Assembly (NCBI GenBank): GCA_964460845.1
Contig: CAYWRZ010000011.1
Span: 1-64,000, forward strand
Origin: CAYWRZ01 sp964460845
GTDB taxonomy: Bacteria > Bacteroidota > Bacteroidia > Flavobacteriales_D > UBA2798
Reading direction: 5' to 3'
DNA length: 64,000 nucleotides
Shown here: one piece after another, positions 24,506-33,721 of the stretch
How positions within the stretch are numbered: the stretch's first letter is position 1
Layout: every line of letters begins with the position of its first letter
Program-made: the position numbers and the translations under genes
Notes under the pieces: model-generated
Seen by the model: the letters and a program-made list of their open reading frames with translations, nothing else
Databases searched by the model: none
Told to the model about the DNA's origin: nothing

Positions 24506-24550
24506 GAAAAAAGCCTAAAATAATCGTACCTTTAAGCCCTTAGCTTAAGC

Positions 24551-25213
24551 ATGAATTTAGTTCGCTACATATTCTGCACCCTTCTTTTTTGTGGACTGAC
24601 AGCCTACTCGGCTCAGGCCCAAACCGATTCGCTTCGCACGGAGGTCGAAAAGCGATTGGTGCAGTTTTCAGGCATTTTGGTGACTTCCGACAGCCTCCAG
24701 CCTTTACCTTACGTCACCATTTTCGACAAAAACACCGGACGAGGAACCATTTCCGATTATTACGGATTCTTCTCTTTTGTAGCGTTAAAAGGCGATACTA
24801 TCGTTTTTTCTTCCGTAGGCTATCGCAAATCGACCTTTGTAATTCCCGATACACTGAGCGATAACCGCTATTCGCTGATTCAGATCATGCGTACCGATAC
24901 CATTATGCTCGAAGAATCGGTGATCAATGCCTGGCCTTCGCGCGAGCAATTTGCCGAAGCATTTATCAATCTCGAAATTCCCGACGATTATCTTGCGCGG
25001 GCACAACGCAATTTAAATATGGCCTCCCTCACCACGGGGTCGCTCGCTATGAGCAACGACGGCTATATGACCTATCGCCATACCCTGCAAATGGAACGCA
25101 ACCGTATGCTTTCTCAGGCCGGACAAATTCCTACGGCTAACCTGCTGAGTCCTGTGGCCTGGTACAAATTCGTACAGGCATGGAAAAACGGAGATTTTAG
25201 ACGCAAAGACTAA
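24551..25213 (+). CDS. Exported carboxypeptidase-regulatory-like domain protein
   Basis: The 220-aa protein has the signal peptide MNLVRYIFCTLLFCGLTAYSAQA and one CarboxypepD_reg-like beta-sandwich (FSGILVTSDSLQPLPYVTIFDKNTGRGTISDYYGFFSFVALKGDTIVFSSVGYRKS). This is the same module as at the start of TonB-dependent receptors but with no receptor barrel here. The helical C-terminal part (EQFAEAFINLEIPDDYLARAQRNLN) occurs in small Bacteroidota proteins next to TonB receptors. The receptor gene follows after 63 bp, so joint action is likely. Confidence 0.85.
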   Translation: MNLVRYIFCTLLFCGLTAYSAQAQTDSLRTEVEKRLVQFSGILVTSDSLQPLPYVTIFDKNTGRGTISDYYGFFSFVALKGDTIVFSSVGYRKSTFVIPDTLSDNRYSLIQIMRTDTIMLEESVINAWPSREQFAEAFINLEIPDDYLARAQRNLNMASLTTGSLAMSNDGYMTYRHTLQMERNRMLSQAGQIPTANLLSPVAWYKFVQAWKNGDFRRKD

Positions 25214-25261
25214 AGCGGGCAATAAATACGCGGTCTCCCTGTTTAATAACATCGATTTTCC

Positions 25262-25269
25262 TACTTTTG
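25262..25269 (+). promoter_or_regulatory. -7 box (TACTTTTG) before the TonB receptor
   Basis: TACTTTTG fully matches TAnnTTTG, the Bacteroidota -7 element, and ends 7 bp before the ATG at 25277. A -33 TTG is not clear at 19-20 bp upstream. The very short distance implies a nearly leaderless message. Confidence 0.45.
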
Positions 25270-25276
25270 GGGCTTC

Positions 25277-27823
25277 ATGCGTAACCTTTTCCTTACAGGC
25301 TGTCTGATTTTGTGTCAACTGGCTGCAATCGCGCAGCAAGCGGCCTACGTAAAGGGAGTGGTCACTAACGAAACCGGGCAACGGGTCAAAAACGTTAACG
25401 TAGCCCTAAGCGGTACTTCCCTTAACACCCACACCACCGAAGACGGCACCTACCAGCTCGAAGTACCGGCCGGCGCATTGACCCTGCATTTTTCGCACGC
25501 TGCCTACATTTCTCGCACCGTAAACCTTCGCCTCGAGCCCGGAGAAACAAGGCAGGTGAATATGAACCTCAGTTTCCTGCTGCTCGACACCCTGGTTATC
25601 CGCAACGAACGCCCCCAATTTATCGATGAACTTTCCAAAATCGATTACAAAGCTATTCCCACTTTTTCGGGAAATATCGAAGACCTTATCAAAACCGCCG
25701 GACTCGGCGTTTCGGGCCGTAACGAAATGAGCGCCGCCTATTCGGTAAGAGGAGGCAGCTTCGACGAAAACCTGATTTACGTCAACGACATCGAAATTTA
25801 TCGCCCTTTTTTGGTCAGAAGTGGTCAACAGGAAGGACTCAGCTTCATCAATTCCGACATGGTGGATAATATTTCCTTTTCGTCGGGAGGCTTCGAAGCC
25901 CGCTATGGGGATAAATTATCTTCGGTACTCGATATTCGCTATAAAAAACCGACCAGCTTCGGAGGTTCTGCCTCGGCCAGCCTGATGGGAGGCACCGTGC
26001 ACCTGGAAGGGATAAGCAAAAACAGCCGTTTTACTCACCTCACCGGAATCCGTTACCGCGCCAACTCCTACATTCTCAACGCACTTCCCACTCAGGGCGA
26101 TTACCGTCCCACGTTTGCCGATATGCAAAGCCTGCTTACCTACGCCGTAAACGAAAAATGGGATTTTAGCCTGCTGGGCTACTACTCTAACAACAAATAC
26201 CGCTTTGTGCCGCAAACCCGCGAAACCGAATTCGGTACGGTCAACGAAGCGCTACGGCTTACCGTATATTTCGACGGACAGGAAATTACCCAGTTCGAAA
26301 ATTACATGGGAGCGCTCACTGCCACACACCGTGTAAATGAAAGAACCGAACTGAAATTCATCACTTCGGCTTTTCGTTCGATAGAAACCGAAGCCTTCGA
26401 TGTGCAAGGACAATACCGCCTCGATGAGCTGGAACGTGACCTGGCTTCCGAAAATTTCGGAGAAGTGCTCTTTACCCGAGGAGTGGGTACTTTTCTGGAT
26501 CATGCACGCAACCGGCTCGATGCCTGGGTTTATAATGTAGCGCATCAGGGAAAAACGACCTACGGCAATTCGCAGTTGCTTTGGGGACTAAAAGTGCAGG
26601 GCGAGCAAATCAAAGACCGGCTCAGCGAATGGCAAATGCTCGATTCGGCGGGGTTTTCGATTCCTCAGCACCCGAAAGACGAAATCGTGCTTAACCAGTT
26701 GATAAAAGCCCGCATACAGATGGGTTCCAACCGGGTTACCGGTTACGCGCAGCACAATTGGTTTATTCCGCGCACCGACACCATACGCATGGCCGACACG
26801 CTGTTCACCAGCTCTTCTTCCTGGAACATTCACGCCGGAATACGCGGAAATTACTGGGATTTTAACAACCAAATCGTGGTGAGTCCAAGGGCGGGAATCA
26901 ATTATATTCCCAGTTGGTTCAGGTGGAAAAACGGAAAAATCGCCCGTATCAATACCATCCTTCGCTTTTCGACCGGACTGTATTACCAGCCTCCTTTTTA
27001 CCGCGAGCTGCGTGATTTTGAAGGAAATATCAATTACGACATCCGCGCCCAGCGCGCCATTCATTTCGTAGTAGGCGGCGATTACTTCTTCGATATGTGG
27101 GGAAGAACCTTCAAATTTACCAGCGAAATTTATTACAAGCATCTCGATTTTCTGATACCTTATCAGGTCGATAACGTGCGGCTGCGTTACTTTGCGCGCA
27201 ACAATTCAAAAGGCTATGCCGCAGGTTGGGATTTTAAAATCAACGGCGAATTTATCAAAGGGATAGAATCATGGGCTACGCTCTCGCTGCTGCGTACTTA
27301 CGAAGACATTAAGGATGATTCTTACAAAATTTATTACAATTCAGACGGCGAACGCATCATTCCGGGCTATACCGTAAACAATACGGTGGCCGATTCTACT
27401 ACGGTATATCCGGGCTACATCCCCCGCCCTACCGACCAACGGGTTACTTTTAATCTTTTTTTTCAGGATGAAATGCCGGGCTTTCCTTCCTTTAAAGTAC
27501 ACCTGAACCTGGTGTTCGGCTCGCGTGTGCCTTACGGTCCTCCGGGCACCGACCGCTTCAGAGATACCCTGCGTACGCCCCCCTATCGGCGTGTGGACAT
27601 AGGGTTTTCGAAACAATTTCTCACCAACCGCGACAAAATCAGACCCGGCTCTTTGGGAAGTCATATCAAAGATCTGTGGCTAAGCCTCGAAGTGTTTAAT
27701 CTGCTGGGCATAGACAATACCATTTCTTACCAATGGCTGCAAGATGTAACCGGACGCAGGTACGCTATCCCCAATTACCTTACGGCCAGACGATTGAACC
27801 TGAAATTAGTCATGAAGTTTTAA
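25277..27823 (+). CDS. TonB-dependent outer-membrane receptor with CarboxypepD_reg-like domain
   Basis: The 848-aa protein has a signal peptide (MRNLFLTGCLILCQLAAIAQ) and a CarboxypepD_reg-like module (about 22-110, VKGVVTNETGQRVKNVNVALSGTSL). A plug domain follows, with YSVRGGSFDENLIYVNDIEIYRPF and SSGGFEARYGDKLSSVLDIRYK. The rest is a beta-barrel of about 22 strands ending FNLLGIDNTISYQW and LNLKLVMKF. It would take up an unknown substrate with energy from TonB. No SusD gene is next to it, so it is not a SusCD polysaccharide pair; iron chelates or other small compounds are possible. The start is an ATG at 25277. Confidence 0.92.
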   Translation: MRNLFLTGCLILCQLAAIAQQAAYVKGVVTNETGQRVKNVNVALSGTSLNTHTTEDGTYQLEVPAGALTLHFSHAAYISRTVNLRLEPGETRQVNMNLSFLLLDTLVIRNERPQFIDELSKIDYKAIPTFSGNIEDLIKTAGLGVSGRNEMSAAYSVRGGSFDENLIYVNDIEIYRPFLVRSGQQEGLSFINSDMVDNISFSSGGFEARYGDKLSSVLDIRYKKPTSFGGSASASLMGGTVHLEGISKNSRFTHLTGIRYRANSYILNALPTQGDYRPTFADMQSLLTYAVNEKWDFSLLGYYSNNKYRFVPQTRETEFGTVNEALRLTVYFDGQEITQFENYMGALTATHRVNERTELKFITSAFRSIETEAFDVQGQYRLDELERDLASENFGEVLFTRGVGTFLDHARNRLDAWVYNVAHQGKTTYGNSQLLWGLKVQGEQIKDRLSEWQMLDSAGFSIPQHPKDEIVLNQLIKARIQMGSNRVTGYAQHNWFIPRTDTIRMADTLFTSSSSWNIHAGIRGNYWDFNNQIVVSPRAGINYIPSWFRWKNGKIARINTILRFSTGLYYQPPFYRELRDFEGNINYDIRAQRAIHFVVGGDYFFDMWGRTFKFTSEIYYKHLDFLIPYQVDNVRLRYFARNNSKGYAAGWDFKINGEFIKGIESWATLSLLRTYEDIKDDSYKIYYNSDGERIIPGYTVNNTVADSTTVYPGYIPRPTDQRVTFNLFFQDEMPGFPSFKVHLNLVFGSRVPYGPPGTDRFRDTLRTPPYRRVDIGFSKQFLTNRDKIRPGSLGSHIKDLWLSLEVFNLLGIDNTISYQWLQDVTGRRYAIPNYLTARRLNLKLVMKF

Positions 27824-28521
27824 CGCTGCTGTGCCAGCACAAAAGTGTGTACCGCCACTATTCCGGCGGTTTCGGTTCTTAACCTCGAATTACCCAACGA
27901 TACGGGCGTAAATCCGTTTTCGAGCGCAAAGGCTATTTCGGCCGGCGAAAAATCACCCTCGGGACCTATACATACCTGAACCTGGCGGTGTTGCTTTGCG
28001 ATGTCGAAAAAGTGAGGCTTATCGGCCGGTTCACAATGTGCGATACAACGCGCTTCGGAAGCAGTGCGGCGGCAAAAATCACGAAAAGAGACCGGTTCGT
28101 GCAGCAGCGGAAGATAAGCCCCTAAGGACTGCTTCATACCCGATACCAGTATTTTTTGCAGCCTTTCCGTTTTTAATTCGCGACGTTCGGAACGTTCACA
28201 AAGGAGCGGTGTAATTTCAAAAATCCCGATTTCGGTCGCTTTTTCGAGAAACCATTCAAAACGTTCGTTCTGCTTTACCGGCGCAATGGCCAGGTGCAAA
28301 CGACTTTCGGGTAAGGGAATATGTGCGGAAGAAAGAATTTGAGCACTTGCCTGTTTCGCGTCCAGCGTACGGAGCACCGCTTCATAAAAGGTACCGCGAC
28401 CGTCGGTAATGCGAATCGGGTCGCCTGCCCGCAAGCGCAACACTTTCGTGGCATGAAAAGCCTCTTCACGAGGCAATTCCACTTCATTTCCATTTACATC
28501 GGGGAGGTAAAACAAGTGCAT
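27820..28521 (-). CDS. rsmE: 16S rRNA (uracil1498-N3)-methyltransferase
   Basis: The 233-aa RsmE methylates U1498 of 16S rRNA with SAM. The SPOUT knot is visible in VQVCIGPEGDFSPAEIAFALENGFTPVSLGNSRLRTETAGIVAV. The N-terminal PUA-like domain contains VNGNEVELPREEAFHATKVLRLRAGDPIRITDGRG. Stop codons of this gene and the TonB receptor overlap by four bases, tail to tail. Length is standard. Confidence 0.95.
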   Translation of the reverse strand: MHLFYLPDVNGNEVELPREEAFHATKVLRLRAGDPIRITDGRGTFYEAVLRTLDAKQASAQILSSAHIPLPESRLHLAIAPVKQNERFEWFLEKATEIGIFEITPLLCERSERRELKTERLQKILVSGMKQSLGAYLPLLHEPVSFRDFCRRTASEARCIAHCEPADKPHFFDIAKQHRQVQVCIGPEGDFSPAEIAFALENGFTPVSLGNSRLRTETAGIVAVHTFVLAQQR

Positions 28522-28836
28522 AAGCCCCGAAAGGTAAGAAAAACGGGAAGAATCCTTACAGCACAGGACGAGCCTTTGTTACGAACTGTTTTTAAAAAGC
28601 CTGTACCGCAAAGAATCTTCCCTCTGAGAAAAGAAGATGTGGGCAAACCCTATATTCCATAATTCGCCGGTAATAAAATTTCGATTCCGGCTAATTTCGC
28701 CCTGTAAACCGCTGTCGGTAGCCTTTTTTATTCATAACTAAATAGCAGATGTTATCAAAACTTCTTACCCCGGTAGAAATCGCTTCATTATTTGGATAAA
28801 TTTGTCGCTGCTATACCATCTTACTATTCTTTCGAA
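28522..28836. other. Intergenic region without a recognised gene
   Basis: The 315 bases upstream of rsmE and the CBS/CorC gene should hold their promoters. Short reading frames here are in antisense or reach out of rsmE. No hairpin with a U-tract or known RNA is recognised. Confidence 0.5.
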
Positions 28837-30123
28837 ATGGCACTTGAGATTTTTATTACGCTTTTCCTTGTTTCACTCAATGGTTTTTTCGTAGCCGCAG
28901 AATTTGCGATTGTAAAAGTCAGGGCTTCTCAGCTTGAAATAAAAATAAAAGAGGGCTCTCGCATGGCAGGGCTTGCCCGGCACATTGTCAATCACCTCGA
29001 CGGGTACCTGGCCGCTACTCAGCTCGGTATTACCTTGGCCAGTCTCGGACTCGGATGGGTAGGCGAACCGGTCATTGCGCAAATGGTCTTGAAAGTGATG
29101 GGCTTTTTCGGAATCGATATCGATCCCAAATTAGCGCACGACATTGCACTGCCGGTAGCATTCGCGATTATCACCGTGCTGCACGTAGTGTTCGGAGAGC
29201 TGGCACCAAAGTCGATAGCGCTGCAACGCTCGGAAGGCACCGCCATGTACCTGGCTTACCCCCTTCATTTCTTTTATCTGATTTTCAAGCCTTTTATTTG
29301 GGTGTTAAACGGCATTGCCAACATTATGCTCAAAGCTATCGGTATCCGCCCCGCACACGGCTCGGAAGTACACAGCAGCGAAGAGCTCAAATACCTCGTC
29401 AAGCAAGGACGCGAAAGCGGTACCATCCATGAATCGGATTACGACATCATTAAAAACGCTTTCGATTTTTCGGAGCGTGTCGCCCGGCAGGTCATGATTC
29501 ACCGCACAAATATTACGGCCATCGACCTGAACGAGTTCGACGAAACCATATTCGAAAAAGTGATCGATGAGGGCTATTCCCGCATACCCTGCTACGAAAA
29601 TTCGCTCGACAATATCCTCGGCGTGGTGTACCTCAAAGATCTCTTACTTCGGTCACGGAAAGGTGAACAGATAGACGTCCGTGAAATCATGCGCCCCATC
29701 ATTATGGTACCCGAATCGAAACGCATAGGCGCGCTGCTCAAAGAATTTCAGGTTAAGCACCAGCAGATTGCCGTGGTAATCAACGAATACGGCGGTACCG
29801 AAGGTATTATTACCATGGAAGATATCATCGAAGAGCTGGTCGGAGAAATACAAGACGAATACGACAATGAAACCCCCTTTGTCGAAAAAAGCGGCGATAA
29901 ATATATTGTGCTGGCCTCGGCCTCGCTCAACGATATCAACGATATGCTGCCTCATCCGATAAAGAAAGAAGAAGGCTACGAAACCCTTGCCGGTAAACTG
30001 ATCTTCGAATTCGGGCGCATTCCCAATACCAACGACAAAATCACCTTCGACGGATACGAGTGCACCGTACTCAAAAAAAGTAAAAGCTCTATCGCTTTGG
30101 TGCAGCTCCGCGATCTGAACTAA
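28837..30123 (+). CDS. CNNM/CorC-type membrane protein with CBS domains (hemolysin family)
   Basis: The 428-aa protein begins at the ATG at 28837 (a TTG start upstream gives no benefit). The DUF21/CNNM membrane domain (about 1-190, ALEIFITLFLVSLNGFFVAAEFAIVKVRAS) is followed by a CBS pair (about 200-330, HRTNITAIDLNEFDETIFEKVIDEGYSRIPCYE and MRPIIMVPESKRIGALLKEFQ) and a CorC_HlyC transporter-associated domain (about 345-428). These proteins act in Mg2+/Co2+ transport or its control in the inner membrane. The old name 'hemolysin' does not describe the function. Confidence 0.92.
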   Translation: MALEIFITLFLVSLNGFFVAAEFAIVKVRASQLEIKIKEGSRMAGLARHIVNHLDGYLAATQLGITLASLGLGWVGEPVIAQMVLKVMGFFGIDIDPKLAHDIALPVAFAIITVLHVVFGELAPKSIALQRSEGTAMYLAYPLHFFYLIFKPFIWVLNGIANIMLKAIGIRPAHGSEVHSSEELKYLVKQGRESGTIHESDYDIIKNAFDFSERVARQVMIHRTNITAIDLNEFDETIFEKVIDEGYSRIPCYENSLDNILGVVYLKDLLLRSRKGEQIDVREIMRPIIMVPESKRIGALLKEFQVKHQQIAVVINEYGGTEGIITMEDIIEELVGEIQDEYDNETPFVEKSGDKYIVLASASLNDINDMLPHPIKKEEGYETLAGKLIFEFGRIPNTNDKITFDGYECTVLKKSKSSIALVQLRDLN

Positions 30124-30182
30124 GCACAGACCTACCCCACAATCGGCGGTAAAAGTCGGAACAGACGAAGAAGAAAGTTTCG

Positions 30183-30190
30183 TACTTTTG
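30183..30190 (+). promoter_or_regulatory. -7 box (TACTTTTG) before yidD
   Basis: TACTTTTG is an exact TAnnTTTG match, four bases before the yidD ATG at 30195. The predicted message would be leaderless or almost so. No -33 TTG is evident. Confidence 0.4.
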
Positions 30191-30194
30191 CAGT

Positions 30195-30497
30195 ATGCTC
30201 AGAAGGCTCGTTCAATCCCTTTTTATCGCTCCCGTAAGGTTTTACCAGCTTACCATTTCCCCGCTTACCGGCAACAACTGCCGTCATTCTCCTACCTGCT
30301 CTCAATACACCATCGAAGCGATAAAGGAATGGGGTCCGTTGCGCGGATGCTGGATGGGCGTAAAAAGAATTGCACGCTGCCACCCCTGGGGTAGCCACGG
30401 TCCCGACCCCGTGCCCAAAAAGACCATACTCCGCAAGCCGGAACCGACACACTCAACTCCCTCTTCACATGCTGAACCGTCCACGCCGAAACCGTAG
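30195..30497 (+). CDS. yidD: Membrane protein insertion efficiency factor YidD
   Basis: This 100-aa protein assists YidC in inserting inner-membrane proteins. The family signature is complete: PVRFYQLTISPLTGNNCRHSPTCSQYTIEAIKEWGPLRGCWMGVKRIARCHPW. The C-terminal tail is Pro/Ser/Thr-rich and overlaps the start of hemB by 29 bp in another frame. The neighbouring gene is not rnpA-yidC as in many bacteria, but isolated yidD genes are common in Bacteroidota. Confidence 0.95.
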   Translation: MLRRLVQSLFIAPVRFYQLTISPLTGNNCRHSPTCSQYTIEAIKEWGPLRGCWMGVKRIARCHPWGSHGPDPVPKKTILRKPEPTHSTPSSHAEPSTPKP

Positions 30498-31449
30498 AAG
30501 CGAAACCATTCGCCAAATGGTGCAGGAAACGCACCTTCACGTAGCCAATCTGGTATATCCGCTGTTCATTGCCGACGGCAAAAAAATCCGTACCGAAATT
30601 AGTTCCCTTCCCGGTAACTACCGCTGGTCGGTCGATAAGCTTTTCCCCGAAATAGAAAGCTGTCTCAAGCTGGGATTAAAGAGCTTCGTGCTTTTTCCGG
30701 CGGTAGATGACAGCCTGAAAGATAAAACCGCTTCGTACAGCTACGATACTTCCAACTTTTACCTGAAAGCCGTAAAGCAGCTCAAAAAAGAATTTCCCGA
30801 AGCCTGCTTCATCAGCGACGTAGCGCTCGACCCCTATAGCAGCGACGGACACGACGGATTAGTCAAAAACGGACGTATCCTCAACGACGAAACCCTGCCC
30901 ATTTTGGCACGTATGGCAGTGGCGCAAGCCGAGGCCGGATTCGACATCATCGCTCCTTCCGACATGATGGACGGACGCGTGGGCTTTATCCGCGAAGCGC
31001 TTGATGCGGAAGGCTTTACCGAAACCGGGATCATGAGCTACACCGCCAAGTACGCCAGCGCTTTCTACGGACCTTTCCGCGATGCCTTAGCCTCTGCACC
31101 CAAAAAGGGAGATAAAAAAACCTACCAGATGAACCCCGCCAACCGTACCGAAGCCCTGCGCGAAGCGGAGCTCGATGTGCTTGAAGGAGCGGATTTTCTG
31201 ATGGTAAAACCCGCCCTGCATTACCTCGACATCATCAGTCTGCTCCGCGAACAGTTCGACCTGCCCGTAGCTGCTTACCATGTGAGCGGAGAATGTGCCA
31301 TGCTTACTGCCGCCTGCCGCAACGGATGGCTCGATTACAAAAAAGCCATGCCCGAAGCCCTGCTCAGCATCAAAAGAGCGGGTGCCGATATCATCCTGAG
31401 CTATTTTGCCAAAGACTACGCCCAATTCAGGGCCGGCACATTGCGCTGA
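30469..31449 (+). CDS. hemB: Porphobilinogen synthase (delta-aminolevulinate dehydratase)
   Basis: It condenses two 5-aminolevulinates into porphobilinogen for haem and related pigments. The ATG at 30469 gives the usual 326 aa; a longer frame starts inside yidD and is not used. The catalytic lysine region is FLMVKPALHYLD and the other Schiff-base lysine lies in MSYTAKYASAFYGPF. At the metal site the segment DVALDPYSSDGHDG lacks the cysteines of the zinc form, so this is the Zn-independent (Mg/K-type) HemB. Haem supply suits the multihaem cytochrome nearby, but the link is not regulatory evidence. Confidence 0.96.
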   Translation: MLNRPRRNRRSETIRQMVQETHLHVANLVYPLFIADGKKIRTEISSLPGNYRWSVDKLFPEIESCLKLGLKSFVLFPAVDDSLKDKTASYSYDTSNFYLKAVKQLKKEFPEACFISDVALDPYSSDGHDGLVKNGRILNDETLPILARMAVAQAEAGFDIIAPSDMMDGRVGFIREALDAEGFTETGIMSYTAKYASAFYGPFRDALASAPKKGDKKTYQMNPANRTEALREAELDVLEGADFLMVKPALHYLDIISLLREQFDLPVAAYHVSGECAMLTAACRNGWLDYKKAMPEALLSIKRAGADIILSYFAKDYAQFRAGTLR

Positions 31450-31461
31450 TTTTTCTTTACT

Positions 31462-31974
31462 ATGAAGCCCAAACCACACGAATATCCGACCTACTACGCG
31501 CCTTATATCGCCAGGATAGAAAATGAAAACCTGCGGCAGGAGCTCAAAGAAAGCGGAGAAATACTGCGCCATTTTTTCGGCACGCTAAGCCCTGCGCAAA
31601 AAGACTACCGCTATGCCGAAGGCAAATGGACCATCGCCGAAGTGATTCAGCACGTGATCGATTCGGAACGCGTATTTGCCTATCGTGCGCTGCGCTTCAG
31701 CCGCAACGACCGCACAGCGCTGCCCGGCTTTGATCAGGACAGCTACGTACCCGAAAGCGGAGCCCCAACACGCAGCCTCGAAAGCCTGTGCGAAGAATTT
31801 GCTTCCGTACGAAATGCTACGCTGAGCCTGTTCGACGGATTTTCGGATGAAATGCTGCTCCGTTCGGGCGAAGCCAACGGCTATCCGCAATCGGTAAGGG
31901 CTATCGGCTTTATCATTTCCGGACACGGCAGGCATCACCTTGCCATACTGCGCGAACGTTATCTCCCGAAATAA
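31462..31974 (+). CDS. DinB family protein
   Basis: The 170-aa DinB-like four-helix protein follows hemB after 12 bp, probably in the same operon. The metal-binding histidines typical of the family appear in VIQHVIDSERVFAYRAL and ISGHGRHHLAILRERYLP. Members are thought to use bacillithiol or related thiols in transferase reactions, but the substrate here is unknown. Confidence 0.9.
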   Translation: MKPKPHEYPTYYAPYIARIENENLRQELKESGEILRHFFGTLSPAQKDYRYAEGKWTIAEVIQHVIDSERVFAYRALRFSRNDRTALPGFDQDSYVPESGAPTRSLESLCEEFASVRNATLSLFDGFSDEMLLRSGEANGYPQSVRAIGFIISGHGRHHLAILRERYLPK

Positions 31975-32069
31975 TATTCGAAATACGCTTCCGCTTCACG
32001 CAAATAATCAGCCTGTTTCAACAATAAGACTGTTTTTTTCAACATTCCCTAAAAGCCCTACAGGCCGGG

Positions 32070-32100
32070 TTGAATATTGCAGCCCTTCTTAGTACTTTCG
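32070..32100 (+). promoter_or_regulatory. purH promoter candidate
   Basis: TTG at 32070-32072 and TACTTTCG at 32093-32100 are separated by 20 bp, close to the Bacteroidota -33/-7 pattern. The purH ATG is at 32124, so the leader would be about 18 bases. Confidence 0.5.
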
Positions 32101-32123
32101 CACGCACAATTTTACCCGCAAAA

Positions 32124-33650
32124 ATGAGCCTTAGCAAAATCAAGCACGCACTGGTTTCGGTGTTTTACAAAGACGGACTGGATGAGATCGTAAAAGAGCT
32201 TCACCAACAAGGTGTTACCTTATATTCTACGGGCGGTACCCGCGAATTTATCGAACAATTGAATATTCCCGTAGTGGCGGTAGAAGACCTCACTACTTAT
32301 CCTTCTATTTTGGGCGGACGTGTAAAAACGTTGCATCCCAAGGTTTTCGGAGGCATTTTGGCGCGACGCAGCCATGAGGGTGATTTGAAACAGCTTGCGC
32401 AGTACGAAATTCCCCAGCTCGATTTGGTTATCGTAGATTTATATCCTTTTGAAGAAACGGTAAAATCGGGCGCTTCTGAAGCGGATATCATCGAAAAAAT
32501 CGACATTGGCGGTATTTCGCTGATACGCGCGGCCGCCAAAAATTTCAACGATGTGCTGATCGTCTCTTCCCGTACACAGTACCCGGAATTCCTGCAATTG
32601 CTTCGCGAAGGAAAAGGACAAACCTCGATCGAAGAACGAAAAAAATACGCCGCACAAGCCTTTCACATTTCCTCGCATTACGATACGGCCATTTTCAAGT
32701 ATTTTGCTACAGATTTGCCTGTATTTAAAGAAAGTGTCGAAATTTCGAGCAGCCTTCGCTACGGCGAAAATCCGCATCAGCAAGGCACCTTCTACGGCGA
32801 TTTGGAAGCACTTTTCGAGCAGCTCAACGGGAAGGCACTTTCTTACAACAACCTGCTCGATGTGGACGCCGCCATCAACCTCATCAATGATTTGGAAGAT
32901 AAAGACGAAGCGGCATTTGCCATTCTGAAGCACAATAACGCCTGCGGAGCGGCCCTGCGGCCTACGCTCAAAGAAGCCTGGGAAGCCGCTTTGGCCGGTG
33001 ATCCCGTATCGGCTTTCGGTGGAATTTTGGTAACGAACCGTGAAATCGATACCGGTACCGCCGCCGAAATCGACAAGCTGTTTTTTGAAGTGCTTATCGC
33101 TCCGGCATTTGCGCCCGAAGCGCTCGAACTGTTACGCCAAAAGAAAAACCGTATTCTGCTGCGACGTAAGCCGCTGGCACTTCCGGCTCAACAATTCCGC
33201 AGCGCATTGAACGGCGTGCTGGTACAAGACAAAGATGCCATTACCGACAGCCGTGAACATTTCAAGACCGTTACGCGCAAAGCGCCCGACAGCACAAGCC
33301 TCGACGATTTGGAATTTGCCGCCTTGCTGGCCAAGCATACCAAGTCGAATACCATTGTGTTAGCCAAAAACAGACAATTATTAGCCAGCGGTACGGGACA
33401 AACATCGCGGGTCGATGCCCTGCGTCAGGCCATTGCCAAAGCCGGTGCCTTCGGCTTTCCGCTCGAGGGTGCGGTAATGGCTTCCGATGCTTTTTTCCCT
33501 TTTCCCGATTGTGTCGAAATCGCGCACGAGGCCGGCATACGCACGGTGATTCAACCCGGAGGCTCTATCAACGATCAGAAATCGATCGATTTTTGTGATG
33601 CGCACGATATGGCCATGGTCACCACCGGAACCCGTCACTTCCGCCATTAA
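32124..33650 (+). CDS. purH: Bifunctional AICAR transformylase/IMP cyclohydrolase
   Basis: The 508-aa enzyme does the last two steps of IMP synthesis: formylation of AICAR and closure to IMP. The N-terminal MGS-like cyclohydrolase domain (about 1-145) has SVFYKDGLDEIVKELHQQGVTLYSTGGTREFI and HPKVFGGILARR. The AICARFT domain contains SLRYGENPHQQGTFYG, the KHNNACGAAL segment and the final DAHDMAMVTTGTRHFRH. The start is the ATG at 32124; codons upstream read the promoter. All catalytic regions are intact. Confidence 0.97.
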   Translation: MSLSKIKHALVSVFYKDGLDEIVKELHQQGVTLYSTGGTREFIEQLNIPVVAVEDLTTYPSILGGRVKTLHPKVFGGILARRSHEGDLKQLAQYEIPQLDLVIVDLYPFEETVKSGASEADIIEKIDIGGISLIRAAAKNFNDVLIVSSRTQYPEFLQLLREGKGQTSIEERKKYAAQAFHISSHYDTAIFKYFATDLPVFKESVEISSSLRYGENPHQQGTFYGDLEALFEQLNGKALSYNNLLDVDAAINLINDLEDKDEAAFAILKHNNACGAALRPTLKEAWEAALAGDPVSAFGGILVTNREIDTGTAAEIDKLFFEVLIAPAFAPEALELLRQKKNRILLRRKPLALPAQQFRSALNGVLVQDKDAITDSREHFKTVTRKAPDSTSLDDLEFAALLAKHTKSNTIVLAKNRQLLASGTGQTSRVDALRQAIAKAGAFGFPLEGAVMASDAFFPFPDCVEIAHEAGIRTVIQPGGSINDQKSIDFCDAHDMAMVTTGTRHFRH

Positions 33651-33721
33651 TTTTTTTTCGGCAGGTGGCAAAACCAATTAATTTGTGATTAACTTTAGCA
33701 GGTAACGGAGGTAGCAATACG

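Noticed and set aside
25277..27823. SusC/SusD polysaccharide utilisation locus
   Set aside because: No SusD gene, no glycoside hydrolase and no hybrid regulator are near; the receptor has the regulatory domain only.
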